DNA of 9,818 nucleotides, from positions 1 through 9,818 of the forward strand of contig JBARCX010000417.1 in the NCBI GenBank assembly GCA_049794535.1, in the 5' to 3' direction. Within the stretch, counting starts at the first letter, position 1, and each line of letters begins with the position of its first letter. The notes beneath the pieces were generated by a model that was not told where the DNA came from, searched no databases, and worked only from the letters and a program-made list of their open reading frames with translations. Source of the DNA: JBARCX01 sp049794535. GTDB taxonomy: Bacteria; Pseudomonadota; Gammaproteobacteria; Xanthomonadales; Rhodanobacteraceae. Positions 1 to 6,591 of this stretch are shown in pieces. The translations under genes and the position numbers were made by a program.

Positions 1-2
1 TC

Positions 3-1079
3 TTCGGCCCGATCCTTGGCGGCTGGATTACCGACAACCTCTCCTGGCCATGGATCTTCTACATCAACCTGCCCGTGGGATTGGCGGCGGGCATCATTAC
101 CTGGTCGTTACTGCACAAACGCGAGACCAAAACCGTCAAAGCGCCCATTGATGCGATTGGATTGTTGTTACTGGTCGCCGGTGTGGGCTGCCTGCAATTC
201 ATGCTGGACAACGGCAACGACCACGATTGGTTCTCCTCGCCACTGATCCTCACGCTAGGCATTGCCGCGCTGATCTGCCTCACCTTCCTCATCGTGTGGG
301 AACTGCACGCGAAACATCCCGTGGTGGATCTGTCGTTGTTCAAACAACGTAACTTCACTGTTGGCGTGATCAGCTTGTCGCTAGGCATGTTCGCCTTCTT
401 CGGCATCAATGTGGTGTTTCCGCTCTGGCTGCAAACCACGCTCGGCTACACAGCCACGTGGGCCGGCTTGGCTACGGCACCGGTGGGCGTGCTCGCGTTT
501 CTGTTGTCGCCGATCCTTGGCCGAAACATGCACAAGCTCGACCTGCGCATGGTCGTTACGTTCGCTTTCATCGTGTTCGCCGTGAGCGCGTATTGGTTCT
601 CCACTTTCGACAGCTCAGCATCATTCAGTACGTTGTTACTGCCGCGCTTCGTGATGGGTATCGCGATCCCCTGCTTCTTCATACCGCTCAACCAGATTTA
701 TCTGTCCGGCCTGCCTGCTTCGGAAATCGCCAGCGCTTCGGGACTCTCCAACTTCTTCCGTACGCTCGGCTCTAGCGTCTCCACCGCCGTGACAGTAACG
801 CTGTGGCAACACCGTGGGATTTACCACCACGCCACACTCACGCAAGAGGTAAACCCGGCTCGACCTGGTGCGATGGAATTCGTCAATCAACTCTCGCACT
901 CCAATCTCTCCCATACACAGGGGCTCGGGCTGATCGACCAACTGGTGAACCGCGAAGCCCTCACCCTCGCGGTGAACGACGTATTCTTTTTATGCGCGAT
1001 CCTGTTCGTCGCGTTGATTCCCGTACTGTGGTTTTCGCGACCGCCGTTCGGCAGTGCTGGCGGCGCGGCGGGTCACTAA
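3..1079 (+). CDS. DHA2-family (EmrB/QacA-like) MFS drug:H+ antiporter, 5'-truncated
   Basis: Inner-membrane major facilitator protein, probably a proton-driven exporter of toxic compounds; the substrate cannot be read from sequence. The frame is open from the window edge. The first visible residues are FGPILGGWITDN followed by WPWIFYINLPVG, which matches the antiporter signature (motif C, end of TM5) and the start of TM6 in 14-TM DHA2 transporters. About 358 residues remain; the family is usually about 500-530, so roughly 150 N-terminal residues (TM1-5, including motif A) lie off the left edge. Many hydrophobic segments follow, ending with one near residues 320-340 of the visible part and a short basic/glycine tail. 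A GTG at 75 is only an internal codon. An EmrA/HlyD-type partner, if present, would be upstream. Family call secure; specific function open. Confidence 0.9.
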   Translation, partial: FGPILGGWITDNLSWPWIFYINLPVGLAAGIITWSLLHKRETKTVKAPIDAIGLLLLVAGVGCLQFMLDNGNDHDWFSSPLILTLGIAALICLTFLIVWELHAKHPVVDLSLFKQRNFTVGVISLSLGMFAFFGINVVFPLWLQTTLGYTATWAGLATAPVGVLAFLLSPILGRNMHKLDLRMVVTFAFIVFAVSAYWFSTFDSSASFSTLLLPRFVMGIAIPCFFIPLNQIYLSGLPASEIASASGLSNFFRTLGSSVSTAVTVTLWQHRGIYHHATLTQEVNPARPGAMEFVNQLSHSNLSHTQGLGLIDQLVNREALTLAVNDVFFLCAILFVALIPVLWFSRPPFGSAGGAAGH

Positions 1080-1082
1080 TGA

Positions 1083-1115
1083 CAGCCATGGATCATGGGC
1101 CATTGGTCATGGCTG
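1083..1115 (+). repeat. inverted repeat just after the MFS stop codon
   Basis: CAGCCATG (1083-1090) pairs perfectly with CATGGCTG (1108-1115) across a 17-nt loop, starting 4 nt after the transporter stop. It could form a weak hairpin that ends or protects the MFS transcript. No T-tract follows (TTGAAATTG), so it is not a convincing intrinsic terminator. The loop itself contains further CATGG/CCATTGG copies, so the pairing may only reflect the repetitive nature of this stretch. Confidence 0.35.
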
Positions 1116-1160
1116 GTTGAAATTGCCCTGATTGGTCGTTAGTCATTGATATTATTTAAC

Positions 1161-1184
1161 TTGCTGCACCGAGCGGTGCAGCAA
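1161..1184. promoter_or_regulatory. perfect palindrome upstream of phaR, candidate PhaR operator
   Basis: TTGCTGCACCG (1161-1171) and CGGTGCAGCAA (1174-1184) are exact reverse complements separated by AG. The site lies 54 bp before the phaR ATG, flanked by A/T-rich DNA (ATTATTTAAC to the left, AGTTAAAA to the right). The symmetry extends a little further (AAC on the left, AGTT on the right) with one extra A. A two-fold symmetric TGC-rich site just upstream of phaR fits an autoregulatory operator, since PhaR repressors from other proteobacteria are known to bind TGC-rich DNA at their own and phasin promoters. No T-tract follows on either strand, which argues against a terminator. The symmetry is seen directly; PhaR binding is inferred. 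I could not place a confident -35/-10 pair, although a TATTAT at 1150-1155 is -10-like. Confidence 0.55.
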
Positions 1185-1238
1185 AGTTAAAACCACGTCG
1201 ACTGGTGCGGCGCAATACGATCTGCTAGTTTGTGCCGC

Positions 1239-1739
1239 ATGGCACAAACAATTCGCATCATCAAGAAGTATCCGAATCGCCGTCTCTACGACACGGAGAT
1301 CTCCAGCTACATCACGCTGGAAGAGGTCCGTCAGTTGGTGATGGATAACGAAACTTTCGAAGTTCGCGACGCCAAAAGCGGTGAGGACCTCACCCGCTCG
1401 GTGCTGCTGCAGATCATCTCCGAGCATGAGGAGAAGGGGCAGCCCATGCTGTCGCCACAGCTGCTCAGCCAGATCATCCGCTTCTATGGCGACTCGCTGC
1501 AGGGCTTCATGGGGCCTTACCTGGAGCGTAGCCTGCAGGTGTTCCTCGATCAGCAGCAGCAGTTTCGCACCCAGCTCAACAGCTTGATGGGGCAGACCCC
1601 GTGGTCGATGCTCAACGATCTGACCGAGCGCAACATGGATGCGTTCAAATCGATGCAGCGCACCTTTCTCGACACCGCCTCACAGGCACAGCCGGGCAAG
1701 CCCGGTTCAAACGTACCCGGCGGCAAGAAGTCCGGCTGA
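1239..1739 (+). CDS. phaR: polyhydroxyalkanoate synthesis repressor PhaR
   Basis: Cytoplasmic DNA-binding regulator that also binds PHA granules. In characterised species it represses phasin (phaP) and its own gene until polymer titrates it off DNA. The predicted protein has 166 residues. The N-terminal block RIIKKYPNRRLYDTEISSYI (residues 6-25) is the hallmark PhaR DNA-binding domain. It is followed by the PHB-accumulation regulatory region (about 50-105, including RFYGDSLQGFMGPYLERSLQ), a QQQQ run (105-108) encoded by four CAG codons, and a low-complexity G/P/K tail. ATG 1239 is chosen because family proteins begin just before the RIIKKYPNRRLYDT block; the upstream in-frame TTG at 1230 adds only three residues. 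No clear Shine-Dalgarno precedes it. Neighbours: candidate operator upstream, phaB 74 bp downstream. Identification is strong. Confidence 0.96.
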   Translation: MAQTIRIIKKYPNRRLYDTEISSYITLEEVRQLVMDNETFEVRDAKSGEDLTRSVLLQIISEHEEKGQPMLSPQLLSQIIRFYGDSLQGFMGPYLERSLQVFLDQQQQFRTQLNSLMGQTPWSMLNDLTERNMDAFKSMQRTFLDTASQAQPGKPGSNVPGGKKSG

Positions 1740-1765
1740 TTCGCTGATCCGCGCACCCTGATGTT

Positions 1766-1784
1766 GCAGCACGGTTCGTGCTGC
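1766..1784 (+). promoter_or_regulatory. second TGC-rich palindrome/hairpin between phaR and phaB
   Basis: GCAGCACG (1766-1773) and CGTGCTGC (1777-1784) are exact reverse complements around a 3-nt GTT loop. Its left side, TTGCAGCACGG (1764-1774), matches the left arm of the palindrome before phaR (TTGCTGCACCG) at 9 of 11 positions. It could be a second PhaR site acting on phaB, or an RNA hairpin that attenuates or processes the phaR-phaB transcript. No T-tract follows, so a classical terminator is unlikely. It lies 26 bp after the phaR stop and ends 29 bp before the phaB ATG. The structure is seen; the role is inferred. Confidence 0.45.
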
Positions 1785-1813
1785 CCTGCGCCAATTCTTG
1801 CGGTAAATACTCA

Positions 1814-2563
1814 ATGAGCATGCCTGCCCAGCACGGCCGCGTGGCCGTCGTAACCGGTGGCCTCGGTGGCCTCGGTGGCCTTGGTACTGAAATCTGCCGC
1901 CAACTCACCCAGGCCGGTCGCCGAGTCGTCGCCGTGGATTTGTCCGCACGTGGCGGCGAACGCGCCGAGAGCGATAACGCCATCAGCTTCGAACCAGCCG
2001 ATGTCAGCGACTTCGATAACTGCCAGGCGCTGATCGAACGCATCGAAGCTCAGCATGGCAGCGTCGATATCTTGGTCAACGCTGCTGGCGTTACCCGTGA
2101 CACCAGCCTGCGTAAGATGGATCCGCGGCACTGGCATGAGCTGATGCGCGTCAATCTGGACGGCGTATTCAACATGTGCCGCCACGTGGTCGAAGGTATG
2201 AGCACGCGCGGCTTCGGCCGCATCATCAACATCAGCTCCGTGAACGGGCAAACCGGCCAGTTCGGGCAAACCAATTACTCCGCAGCCAAAGCCGGCGTGC
2301 ATGGCTTCGGCATGGCGTTAGCACGCGAGACAGCCCGCAAGGGTGTCACCGTCAACACCGTCTCACCGGGTTACTGCGACACACCGATGGTCGCTGCCGT
2401 GTCCGACGAGATTCGCCAGCAAATCATCGCTGACATCCCGGTCGGCCGACTGGGTGCACCGGCGGATATCGCCCGCGCCGTGGTTTTCCTCAGCGCTGAC
2501 GACGCCGGCTATATCACCGGCGCCAACCTGCCAGTGAATGGCGGCTATTTCATGAGCTTCTGA
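1814..2563 (+). CDS. phaB: acetoacetyl-CoA reductase (NADPH-dependent, PHB pathway)
   Basis: Short-chain dehydrogenase that reduces acetoacetyl-CoA to (R)-3-hydroxybutyryl-CoA, the monomer for polyhydroxybutyrate; cytoplasmic, works between PhaA and PhaC. The predicted protein has 249 residues, close to the 246 of Ralstonia PhaB. Landmarks are the glycine-rich cofactor loop (T14 to G24), NAAG with TRD following, then SSVNGQTGQFGQTNYSAAKAG with catalytic S142, Y155 and K159, then VNTVSPGY. The VNGQ-GQFGQTNY block is specific to acetoacetyl-CoA reductases rather than FabG. The cofactor loop reads TGGLGGLGGLG, three residues longer than the usual TGGMGGIG. ATG 1814 is preferred over the in-frame GTG 1778, which sits inside a hairpin; ATG 1820 is also possible. 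No strong Shine-Dalgarno is visible. Association with phaR supports the PHA role. Confidence 0.93.
   Translation: MSMPAQHGRVAVVTGGLGGLGGLGTEICRQLTQAGRRVVAVDLSARGGERAESDNAISFEPADVSDFDNCQALIERIEAQHGSVDILVNAAGVTRDTSLRKMDPRHWHELMRVNLDGVFNMCRHVVEGMSTRGFGRIINISSVNGQTGQFGQTNYSAAKAGVHGFGMALARETARKGVTVNTVSPGYCDTPMVAAVSDEIRQQIIADIPVGRLGAPADIARAVVFLSADDAGYITGANLPVNGGYFMSF
1856..1885 (+). repeat. 9-bp tandem repeat (3.3 copies) inside the phaB cofactor loop
   Basis: GGTGGCCTC is repeated at 1856-1864, 1865-1873 and (as GGTGGCCTT) 1874-1882, followed by GGT. The unit is exactly three codons, so each copy adds Gly-Gly-Leu without shifting frame. It covers residues 15-24, the Rossmann dinucleotide-binding turn of PhaB. 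A slipped-strand expansion is the simplest origin. Confidence 0.9.
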
Positions 2564-2570
2564 TAGCCAT

Positions 2571-2607
2571 TCCGCAGCGCGTATTGCAGTCACGCGTCGC
2601 TTACGGA
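2571..2607 (+). repeat. imperfect inverted repeat between phaB and kmo
   Basis: TCCG (2571-2574), AGCG (2576-2579) and CGT (2580-2582) can pair in order with CGGA (2604-2607), CGCT (2598-2601) and ACG (2592-2594), leaving a 9-nt loop and small bulges. It lies 7 bp after the phaB stop and 32 bp before the kmo ATG, where an end to the PHA transcript would be expected. There is no T-tract. Chance pairing in GC-rich DNA is possible. Confidence 0.25.
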
Positions 2608-2639
2608 ACAGTGGCGTGATCCCCTCGACGGAACGCGGC

Positions 2640-4046
2640 ATGACAAAGCAAACCATCACCCTCATCGGCGGCGGACTGGTTGGTGCCCTGCTCGCTCAAC
2701 AGCTGGCGCAACGCGGCTTTACCGTTGAGGTGTTCGAGAAGCGTCCCGATCCGCGCCGCGTCGGTTTTGTGGGTGGACGCTCGATCAACCTGGCCCTGGC
2801 CGAACGCGGCCTACAAGCCTTGCGCAGTGCGGGCCTTGCCGACGACGTGCTATCGCGTGCGGTGATGATGCGTGGTCGCATGGTGCACCCGCTTGAGGGT
2901 GAATCGGGTTTGCAGCGCTATGGCGTGGACGATAGCGAAGTCATTTGGTCTGTCTCGCGCGGCGCACTGAATATGTTGCTGCTGGACGCCGCAGAAGCCG
3001 CCGGCGTGCGCCTGCATTTTGGTCAGTCACTCGTCGATGCCGACCTTGATGCCCAGCGCATCCGCCTGGCCGACGAACACGGCGTGGAGCGCAGCCTCGA
3101 CGCCAACGTGCTGATTGGTGCCGACGGCGCGGGATCCTCCCTGCGTGCCGCCATGGAAATGCACACGCCGTTGGGTGCGCGCATCGAACCACTTGGCCAC
3201 GGTTATAAAGAGCTGGAGATTCCGCCCGCTGGCGGTGACGGCCGCGAACGCTTTGCATTGGAACCGCATGCGCTACACATCTGGCCACGTGGCGGCTACA
3301 TGTGTATCGCCCTACCGAATACCGAGGGCAGCTTTACCGTCACCCTGTTCCTACCCGCGCAAGGCAACCATCCGAGCTTCGCCACCCTGCCCGATGCAGC
3401 TAGCGCCGCAACCTTCTTCCGCGACGATTTCCCCGACTTGTTGCCGCTCATCCCCGACTTTGCTGCGGACTACGACAGCCACCCGGTTGGCACGCTATCT
3501 ACGTTGTATCTGGATCGCTGGCACATCGACGGGAGGGCGCTGCTCATTGGCGATGCAGCCCACGCCATCGTGCCGTTCCACGGTCAAGGCATGAACTGCG
3601 GGTTCGAGGACACCGTGGTGCTTGCCGACCTGCTGGCCGAAGCGGGCCGCGACAGCAACGATGCCTTCGCCGAGTTCCAGCGCATTCGTCAGCCCAACGC
3701 CAATGCCATCGCTACGATGGCGGTCGAGAACTACGTGGAGATGCGTGATTCGGTAGCTGACCCGCACTACCTCGCCAAACGCGAATTGGGTGCCTTGTTG
3801 GCGGAACGCGCACCGCAGCATTTCATGGCGCGCTATCGCATGGTCACCTTCACCCACCTGCCGTATGCCTACGCCTACGAACGCGGTAACGCACAGGATC
3901 AAATGCTGCAGCAATTGCTACACGGCAAGAACAGCGCCGCCGAGGTCAACCTCGATGCTGCCGTCGCCACGCTCAAGGCCACGTTGCCGCCACTGCCACC
4001 GCTTCGACATGCAGCACAGCGGCATGCAGCACATCACTATGGATGA
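2640..4046 (+). CDS. kmo: kynurenine 3-monooxygenase
   Basis: FAD-dependent aromatic hydroxylase: L-kynurenine + NADPH + O2 gives 3-hydroxykynurenine, the committed step from tryptophan towards 3-hydroxyanthranilate and quinolinate/NAD in bacteria that carry this route. The predicted protein has 468 residues. Visible motifs are GGGLVG (10-15, FAD Rossmann fold) with E33 at the end of strand 2, GRSINLALAERGL (46-58, a KMO signature), GADGAGS (around D162), and GDAAHAIVPFHGQGMNCGFED (around D305, the second FAD motif). The PFHGQGMNCGFED wording distinguishes KMO from other class A hydroxylases. ATG 2640 places the Rossmann motif at the expected distance; GTG 2616 would add eight non-conserved residues. 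The extreme C-terminus is a His/Ala-rich tail (RHAAQRHAAHHYG) made by a short DNA duplication. Its end overlaps the next gene. Kynurenine formamidase, kynureninase and other pathway genes are not in the window. Confidence 0.95.
   Translation: MTKQTITLIGGGLVGALLAQQLAQRGFTVEVFEKRPDPRRVGFVGGRSINLALAERGLQALRSAGLADDVLSRAVMMRGRMVHPLEGESGLQRYGVDDSEVIWSVSRGALNMLLLDAAEAAGVRLHFGQSLVDADLDAQRIRLADEHGVERSLDANVLIGADGAGSSLRAAMEMHTPLGARIEPLGHGYKELEIPPAGGDGRERFALEPHALHIWPRGGYMCIALPNTEGSFTVTLFLPAQGNHPSFATLPDAASAATFFRDDFPDLLPLIPDFAADYDSHPVGTLSTLYLDRWHIDGRALLIGDAAHAIVPFHGQGMNCGFEDTVVLADLLAEAGRDSNDAFAEFQRIRQPNANAIATMAVENYVEMRDSVADPHYLAKRELGALLAERAPQHFMARYRMVTFTHLPYAYAYERGNAQDQMLQQLLHGKNSAAEVNLDAAVATLKATLPPLPPLRHAAQRHAAHHYG
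4008..4033 (+). repeat. direct repeat at the kmo / DUF3293 junction
   Basis: CATGCAGCACA occurs at 4008-4018 and again at 4023-4033, a 15-bp period. The period is a multiple of three, so it keeps both overlapping frames open. In the kmo frame it gives the tandem RHAA...RHAA tail; in the downstream frame it gives two in-frame ATG codons (4009, 4024) ahead of a third (4039). Confidence 0.85.
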
Positions 4047-4452
4047 CGCGTTGCTCGCTGCGTATAGGCACACCGACTATCGAGTGCGCCTACCACGTGG
4101 CGGCCGGGCCAGCATTCACATCGACGCGGATCTACCGGTATCACTGCAAGCGCTCACCCACTGGCAGCCATGGGCGGTGATCACCGCATGGAATCCACAC
4201 TCACAAGCGCAATCGCGCGAAAACAATCGCCGCTCGCAACATGAGCTGTTGAGCACACTGCGCACATTGCCCGATACCCAGGCTATTCACCCCGCCTGCG
4301 GCGTGGGCGTAGATGGCTGGCACGAATTCAGCCTGTTCGTGATCGGTCTACAGGCCCCAACACTGGACACCGTAGCCAATCAATACGGGCAAAACGCCTA
4401 TGTCTGTGGCCACGGTGCAGCACCTGCCTATCTGCGTCTATTGCATGATTAA
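4039..4452 (+). CDS. DUF3293 family protein, function unknown
   Basis: Small soluble protein of 137 residues from ATG 4039, with no signal peptide or membrane segment visible. The central block VITAWNPHSQAQSRENNRRS and the C-terminal run W-H-E-F-S...ANQYGQNAYVCG match the DUF3293 pattern as I remember it (TAWNP, ENxxR, then E-x-S and FGQNA near the end). No biochemical role is established to my knowledge. Three in-frame ATGs are possible (4009, 4024, 4039); none has a clear Shine-Dalgarno. I chose 4039 because family proteins start shortly before an AYxxTxY-like segment, here AAYRHTDY. That start overlaps the kmo stop by 8 nt, suggesting translational coupling to kmo. Whether it has any link to kynurenine metabolism or to the ccm genes downstream is unknown. 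Confidence 0.8.
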   Translation: MDDALLAAYRHTDYRVRLPRGGRASIHIDADLPVSLQALTHWQPWAVITAWNPHSQAQSRENNRRSQHELLSTLRTLPDTQAIHPACGVGVDGWHEFSLFVIGLQAPTLDTVANQYGQNAYVCGHGAAPAYLRLLHD

Positions 4453-4509
4453 GCCAGCGTCAGCCCGCCGCATGGACAAGCGCGACAAGCATTGCGGAGA
4501 ATGGCGCGA

Positions 4510-5145
4510 ATGACTGCCGCCGCCTCCGACACACCCCTGCTCGAAGCACGGGCATTAAGCTTTTATCGCCAGGATGAACCCGTGTTCGGTCCGTTGGATT
4601 TTCGCCTTCACCTGGGCGAGCTCACCCTGATCGAAGGTGACAACGGCAGCGGCAAGACCACTTTGATGCGCATCCTCACCGGCTTGCTGCATGTTGAGGA
4701 AGGCGAGCTGCTGTGGCGTGGCAAACCGCTACGTCGCGATGACTGTGTCGGTGACATCGTGTTCCTCGGCCATCATCTTGGCCTCAAGTCCGAACTAAGT
4801 CCGCGCGAGAACCTGCGCGTCGCCGCGGGCCTACACGGTACGCGCGAGCATGCAAGCATTGATGATGTACTGACCGATGTCGGTCTCGCTGGCTATGAAG
4901 ATGAACCGGTACGCCGACTCTCCGCTGGCCAGAAGAAACGTGTCGCCCTAGCGCGCCTGCTGTTGGTACCTGCCGTGCTGTGGCTGCTTGATGAGCCCTA
5001 CGCCAACCTTGATCGCACCGGCATCGAACGGGTCAACCGCTTGTTAGAGGAACATGTCGCACGTGGCGGCGCGGCACTGGTAACCAGCCACGGTGCGGTG
5101 AGCTTTCACGGTGGCGAACCGCAGCGCATCCGGATGCACGCATGA
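4510..5145 (+). CDS. ccmA: haem exporter ATP-binding subunit CcmA
   Basis: ATPase of the CcmABCD complex; ATP hydrolysis drives release of holo-CcmE from CcmC in System I cytochrome c maturation. Cytoplasmic, bound to CcmB. The predicted protein has 211 residues, a usual length. Motifs: Walker A GDNGSGKTT (43-51), ABC signature LSAGQKKR (137-144), Walker B LWLLDEP (157-163), switch histidine H194 in TSHG. The segment GHHLGLKSELSPREN (87-101) is the CcmA-specific Q-loop region; His replaces the usual ABC Gln, a position that varies in this family. ATG 4510 is chosen because GGAGA at 4496-4500 is then 9 nt upstream; ATG 4501 would directly abut it. First gene of the operon, 57 bp after the DUF3293 stop; its ATGA end overlaps ccmB. 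Confidence 0.95.
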   Translation: MTAAASDTPLLEARALSFYRQDEPVFGPLDFRLHLGELTLIEGDNGSGKTTLMRILTGLLHVEEGELLWRGKPLRRDDCVGDIVFLGHHLGLKSELSPRENLRVAAGLHGTREHASIDDVLTDVGLAGYEDEPVRRLSAGQKKRVALARLLLVPAVLWLLDEPYANLDRTGIERVNRLLEEHVARGGAALVTSHGAVSFHGGEPQRIRMHA

Positions 5146-5828
5146 GCCAGGCGCCGCTTTCCCGCGCCTGCGCCGCCATGCTGCGGCGCGACCTTACCCT
5201 TGCCTGGCGCCAGCGTGGCGACATCGCGATGCCGGTGCTTTACGCCATTATCGTAAGCACGCTGTTTCCGTTTGCTCTGGGGCCTGATCTGGTCTTGCTG
5301 CAGCGAATCGCTGGCGGCGCCGTACTGGTGACCGTGCTGCTTGCCATGCTCTTGGCGCTAGACGCCATGTTTCGCAGCGACATCGAAGATGGCTCACTGG
5401 AACAGCTGATGCTGGCACCGCAACCATTGGCGCTAATGCTGGGCATGAAGATCCTCGCGCACTGGCTAACCACTGCGCTGCCACTGATCGTCATCGCACC
5501 GTTACTGGCCGGCATGCTGCACCTTCCAGGCGCGGTGATGCCCGTGCTTCTTCTGGCGCTATTGCTGGCCACGCCACTGCTAAGCCTGCTCGGCGCCGTG
5601 CTGGTCGCGCTAACGGCCGGCACACGACGCTCTGGTATGCTCCTGGCCTTGATGCTGCTGCCTTTGTGCGTGCCGGTCGTGATCTTCGCCGCTGGTGCCA
5701 TTGCAGCCGCACAACAGGGGTTGCCATGGCTTGCACCCATCGCCTGGTTGGGTGCCGCCCTGGCGCTAGCCCTGGTGTTGGCGCCGCTGGCCTGTGCTGC
5801 CGCACTCCGAATCGCGTTGGACACATAA
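5142..5828 (+). CDS. ccmB: haem exporter membrane subunit CcmB
   Basis: Integral inner-membrane subunit that pairs with CcmA and joins CcmC, D and E. The predicted protein has 228 residues, close to the usual 220 or so, very rich in Leu/Ala, with about six hydrophobic segments. An N-terminal amphipathic stretch (RRDLTLAWRQRGD, about 15-27) is the conserved entry helix of CcmB, and FRSDIEDGSLEQLMLAPQP (about 77-95) is the family signature loop that contacts the ATPase. The start overlaps the ccmA stop as ATGA, typical of coupled translation, with no strong Shine-Dalgarno of its own. Identification rests on signature loop, hydrophobicity and order. Confidence 0.94.
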   Translation: MSQAPLSRACAAMLRRDLTLAWRQRGDIAMPVLYAIIVSTLFPFALGPDLVLLQRIAGGAVLVTVLLAMLLALDAMFRSDIEDGSLEQLMLAPQPLALMLGMKILAHWLTTALPLIVIAPLLAGMLHLPGAVMPVLLLALLLATPLLSLLGAVLVALTAGTRRSGMLLALMLLPLCVPVVIFAAGAIAAAQQGLPWLAPIAWLGAALALALVLAPLACAAALRIALDT

Positions 5829-5832
5829 ATCT

Positions 5833-6591
5833 ATGGCCAAGTGGATTCCGCTCTGGTTGCACAAGCTCGGCTCGCCGCCGATCTTCTACCGCTTCGCTGG
5901 CAAGGTGCGTCCATGGGCCATCACCCTGGCACTGCTCCTGGGCCTATTCGCGCTCTACGGCGCACTGGTAACGGCACCGCCGGATTACCAGCAAGGTGAC
6001 GACTACCGCATCATCTTCATCCACGTACCCAGCGCCTGGATGAGCCTGTTCATTTACGCCGTAATGGGTGTTTCCGCTTTCATCGCGTTGGTGTGGCGCA
6101 TCAAGCTGGCCGAAGTCGTGGCGATGGAATCGGCACCGATCGGCGCTGCCTTTACCTTCATCACTTTGGTGACCGGTTCGCTTTGGGGCGAACGGATGTG
6201 GGGCACCTGGTGGACCTGGGATGCGCGACTCACCTCCGAGCTGGTACTGCTGTTCCTGTACCTGGGTGTGATCGGTCTGTACCACTCCTTCGAAGACCGC
6301 CGTCAGGGCGCGCGTGCTGCGGCCTTTCTCGCGATCATCGGCATCATCAATGTGCCGATCGTGCATTTCTCGGTGAACTGGTGGAACACCTTGCATCAAG
6401 GCTCCACCATCCGCCTGCTCGGCCCATCGACGATCGCACCCGGCATGCTCTGGCCATTGCTGACCATGACGCTGGCGACCAAGCTTTATTACATCGCCAG
6501 TTTGTTCGGCCGCGTGCGCACCGACCTGCTCGCCTTGGAAAGCGGCAAGGATTGGGTGCGCCAAATCGCAACCCAGGAGGATCGCGCGTGA
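5833..6591 (+). CDS. ccmC: haem handling protein CcmC
   Basis: Polytopic inner-membrane protein that binds haem at its periplasmic WWD domain and loads it covalently onto CcmE. The predicted protein has 252 residues and about six TM segments. The WWD motif is WGTWWTWDARLTS (123-135). The flanking haem-ligand histidines are H64 in IFIHVPSAWM and H188 in WWNTLHQG; they correspond to E. coli H60 and H184, both with the same four-residue offset. ATG 5833 lies 4 nt after the ccmB stop; the same frame is open upstream inside ccmB, but conserved sequence begins here. The end overlaps ccmD as GTGA. Confidence 0.96.
   Translation: MAKWIPLWLHKLGSPPIFYRFAGKVRPWAITLALLLGLFALYGALVTAPPDYQQGDDYRIIFIHVPSAWMSLFIYAVMGVSAFIALVWRIKLAEVVAMESAPIGAAFTFITLVTGSLWGERMWGTWWTWDARLTSELVLLFLYLGVIGLYHSFEDRRQGARAAAFLAIIGIINVPIVHFSVNWWNTLHQGSTIRLLGPSTIAPGMLWPLLTMTLATKLYYIASLFGRVRTDLLALESGKDWVRQIATQEDRA

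Noticed and set aside
1161..1184. phaR-proximal palindrome as a rho-independent terminator
   Set aside because: No T-tract follows the stem on either strand, and it lies 81 bp beyond the transporter stop, closer to the phaR start.
3790..4038. Long upstream extension of the DUF3293 frame inside kmo
   Set aside because: It overlaps conserved kmo coding sequence and its translation is Arg/Ser/Pro-rich shadow; DUF3293-like sequence only begins near 4039.
4453..4509. Possible dedicated promoter for the ccm operon
   Set aside because: The 57-bp gap contains no recognisable -35/-10 pair, only GACAAGC twice and the ccmA Shine-Dalgarno; a promoter further upstream or read-through from kmo cannot be separated by eye.
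4768..4780. CcmA Q-loop reads GHH rather than GHQ
   Set aside because: The residue after GH varies among CcmA proteins as I remember them, and all catalytic motifs are intact, so this is not a sign of inactivation.
5240..5824. 194-residue minus-strand open frame opposite ccmB
   Set aside because: Low-complexity Ser/Ala translation mirrors the Leu/Ala-rich ccmB; no motif and no ribosome binding site.
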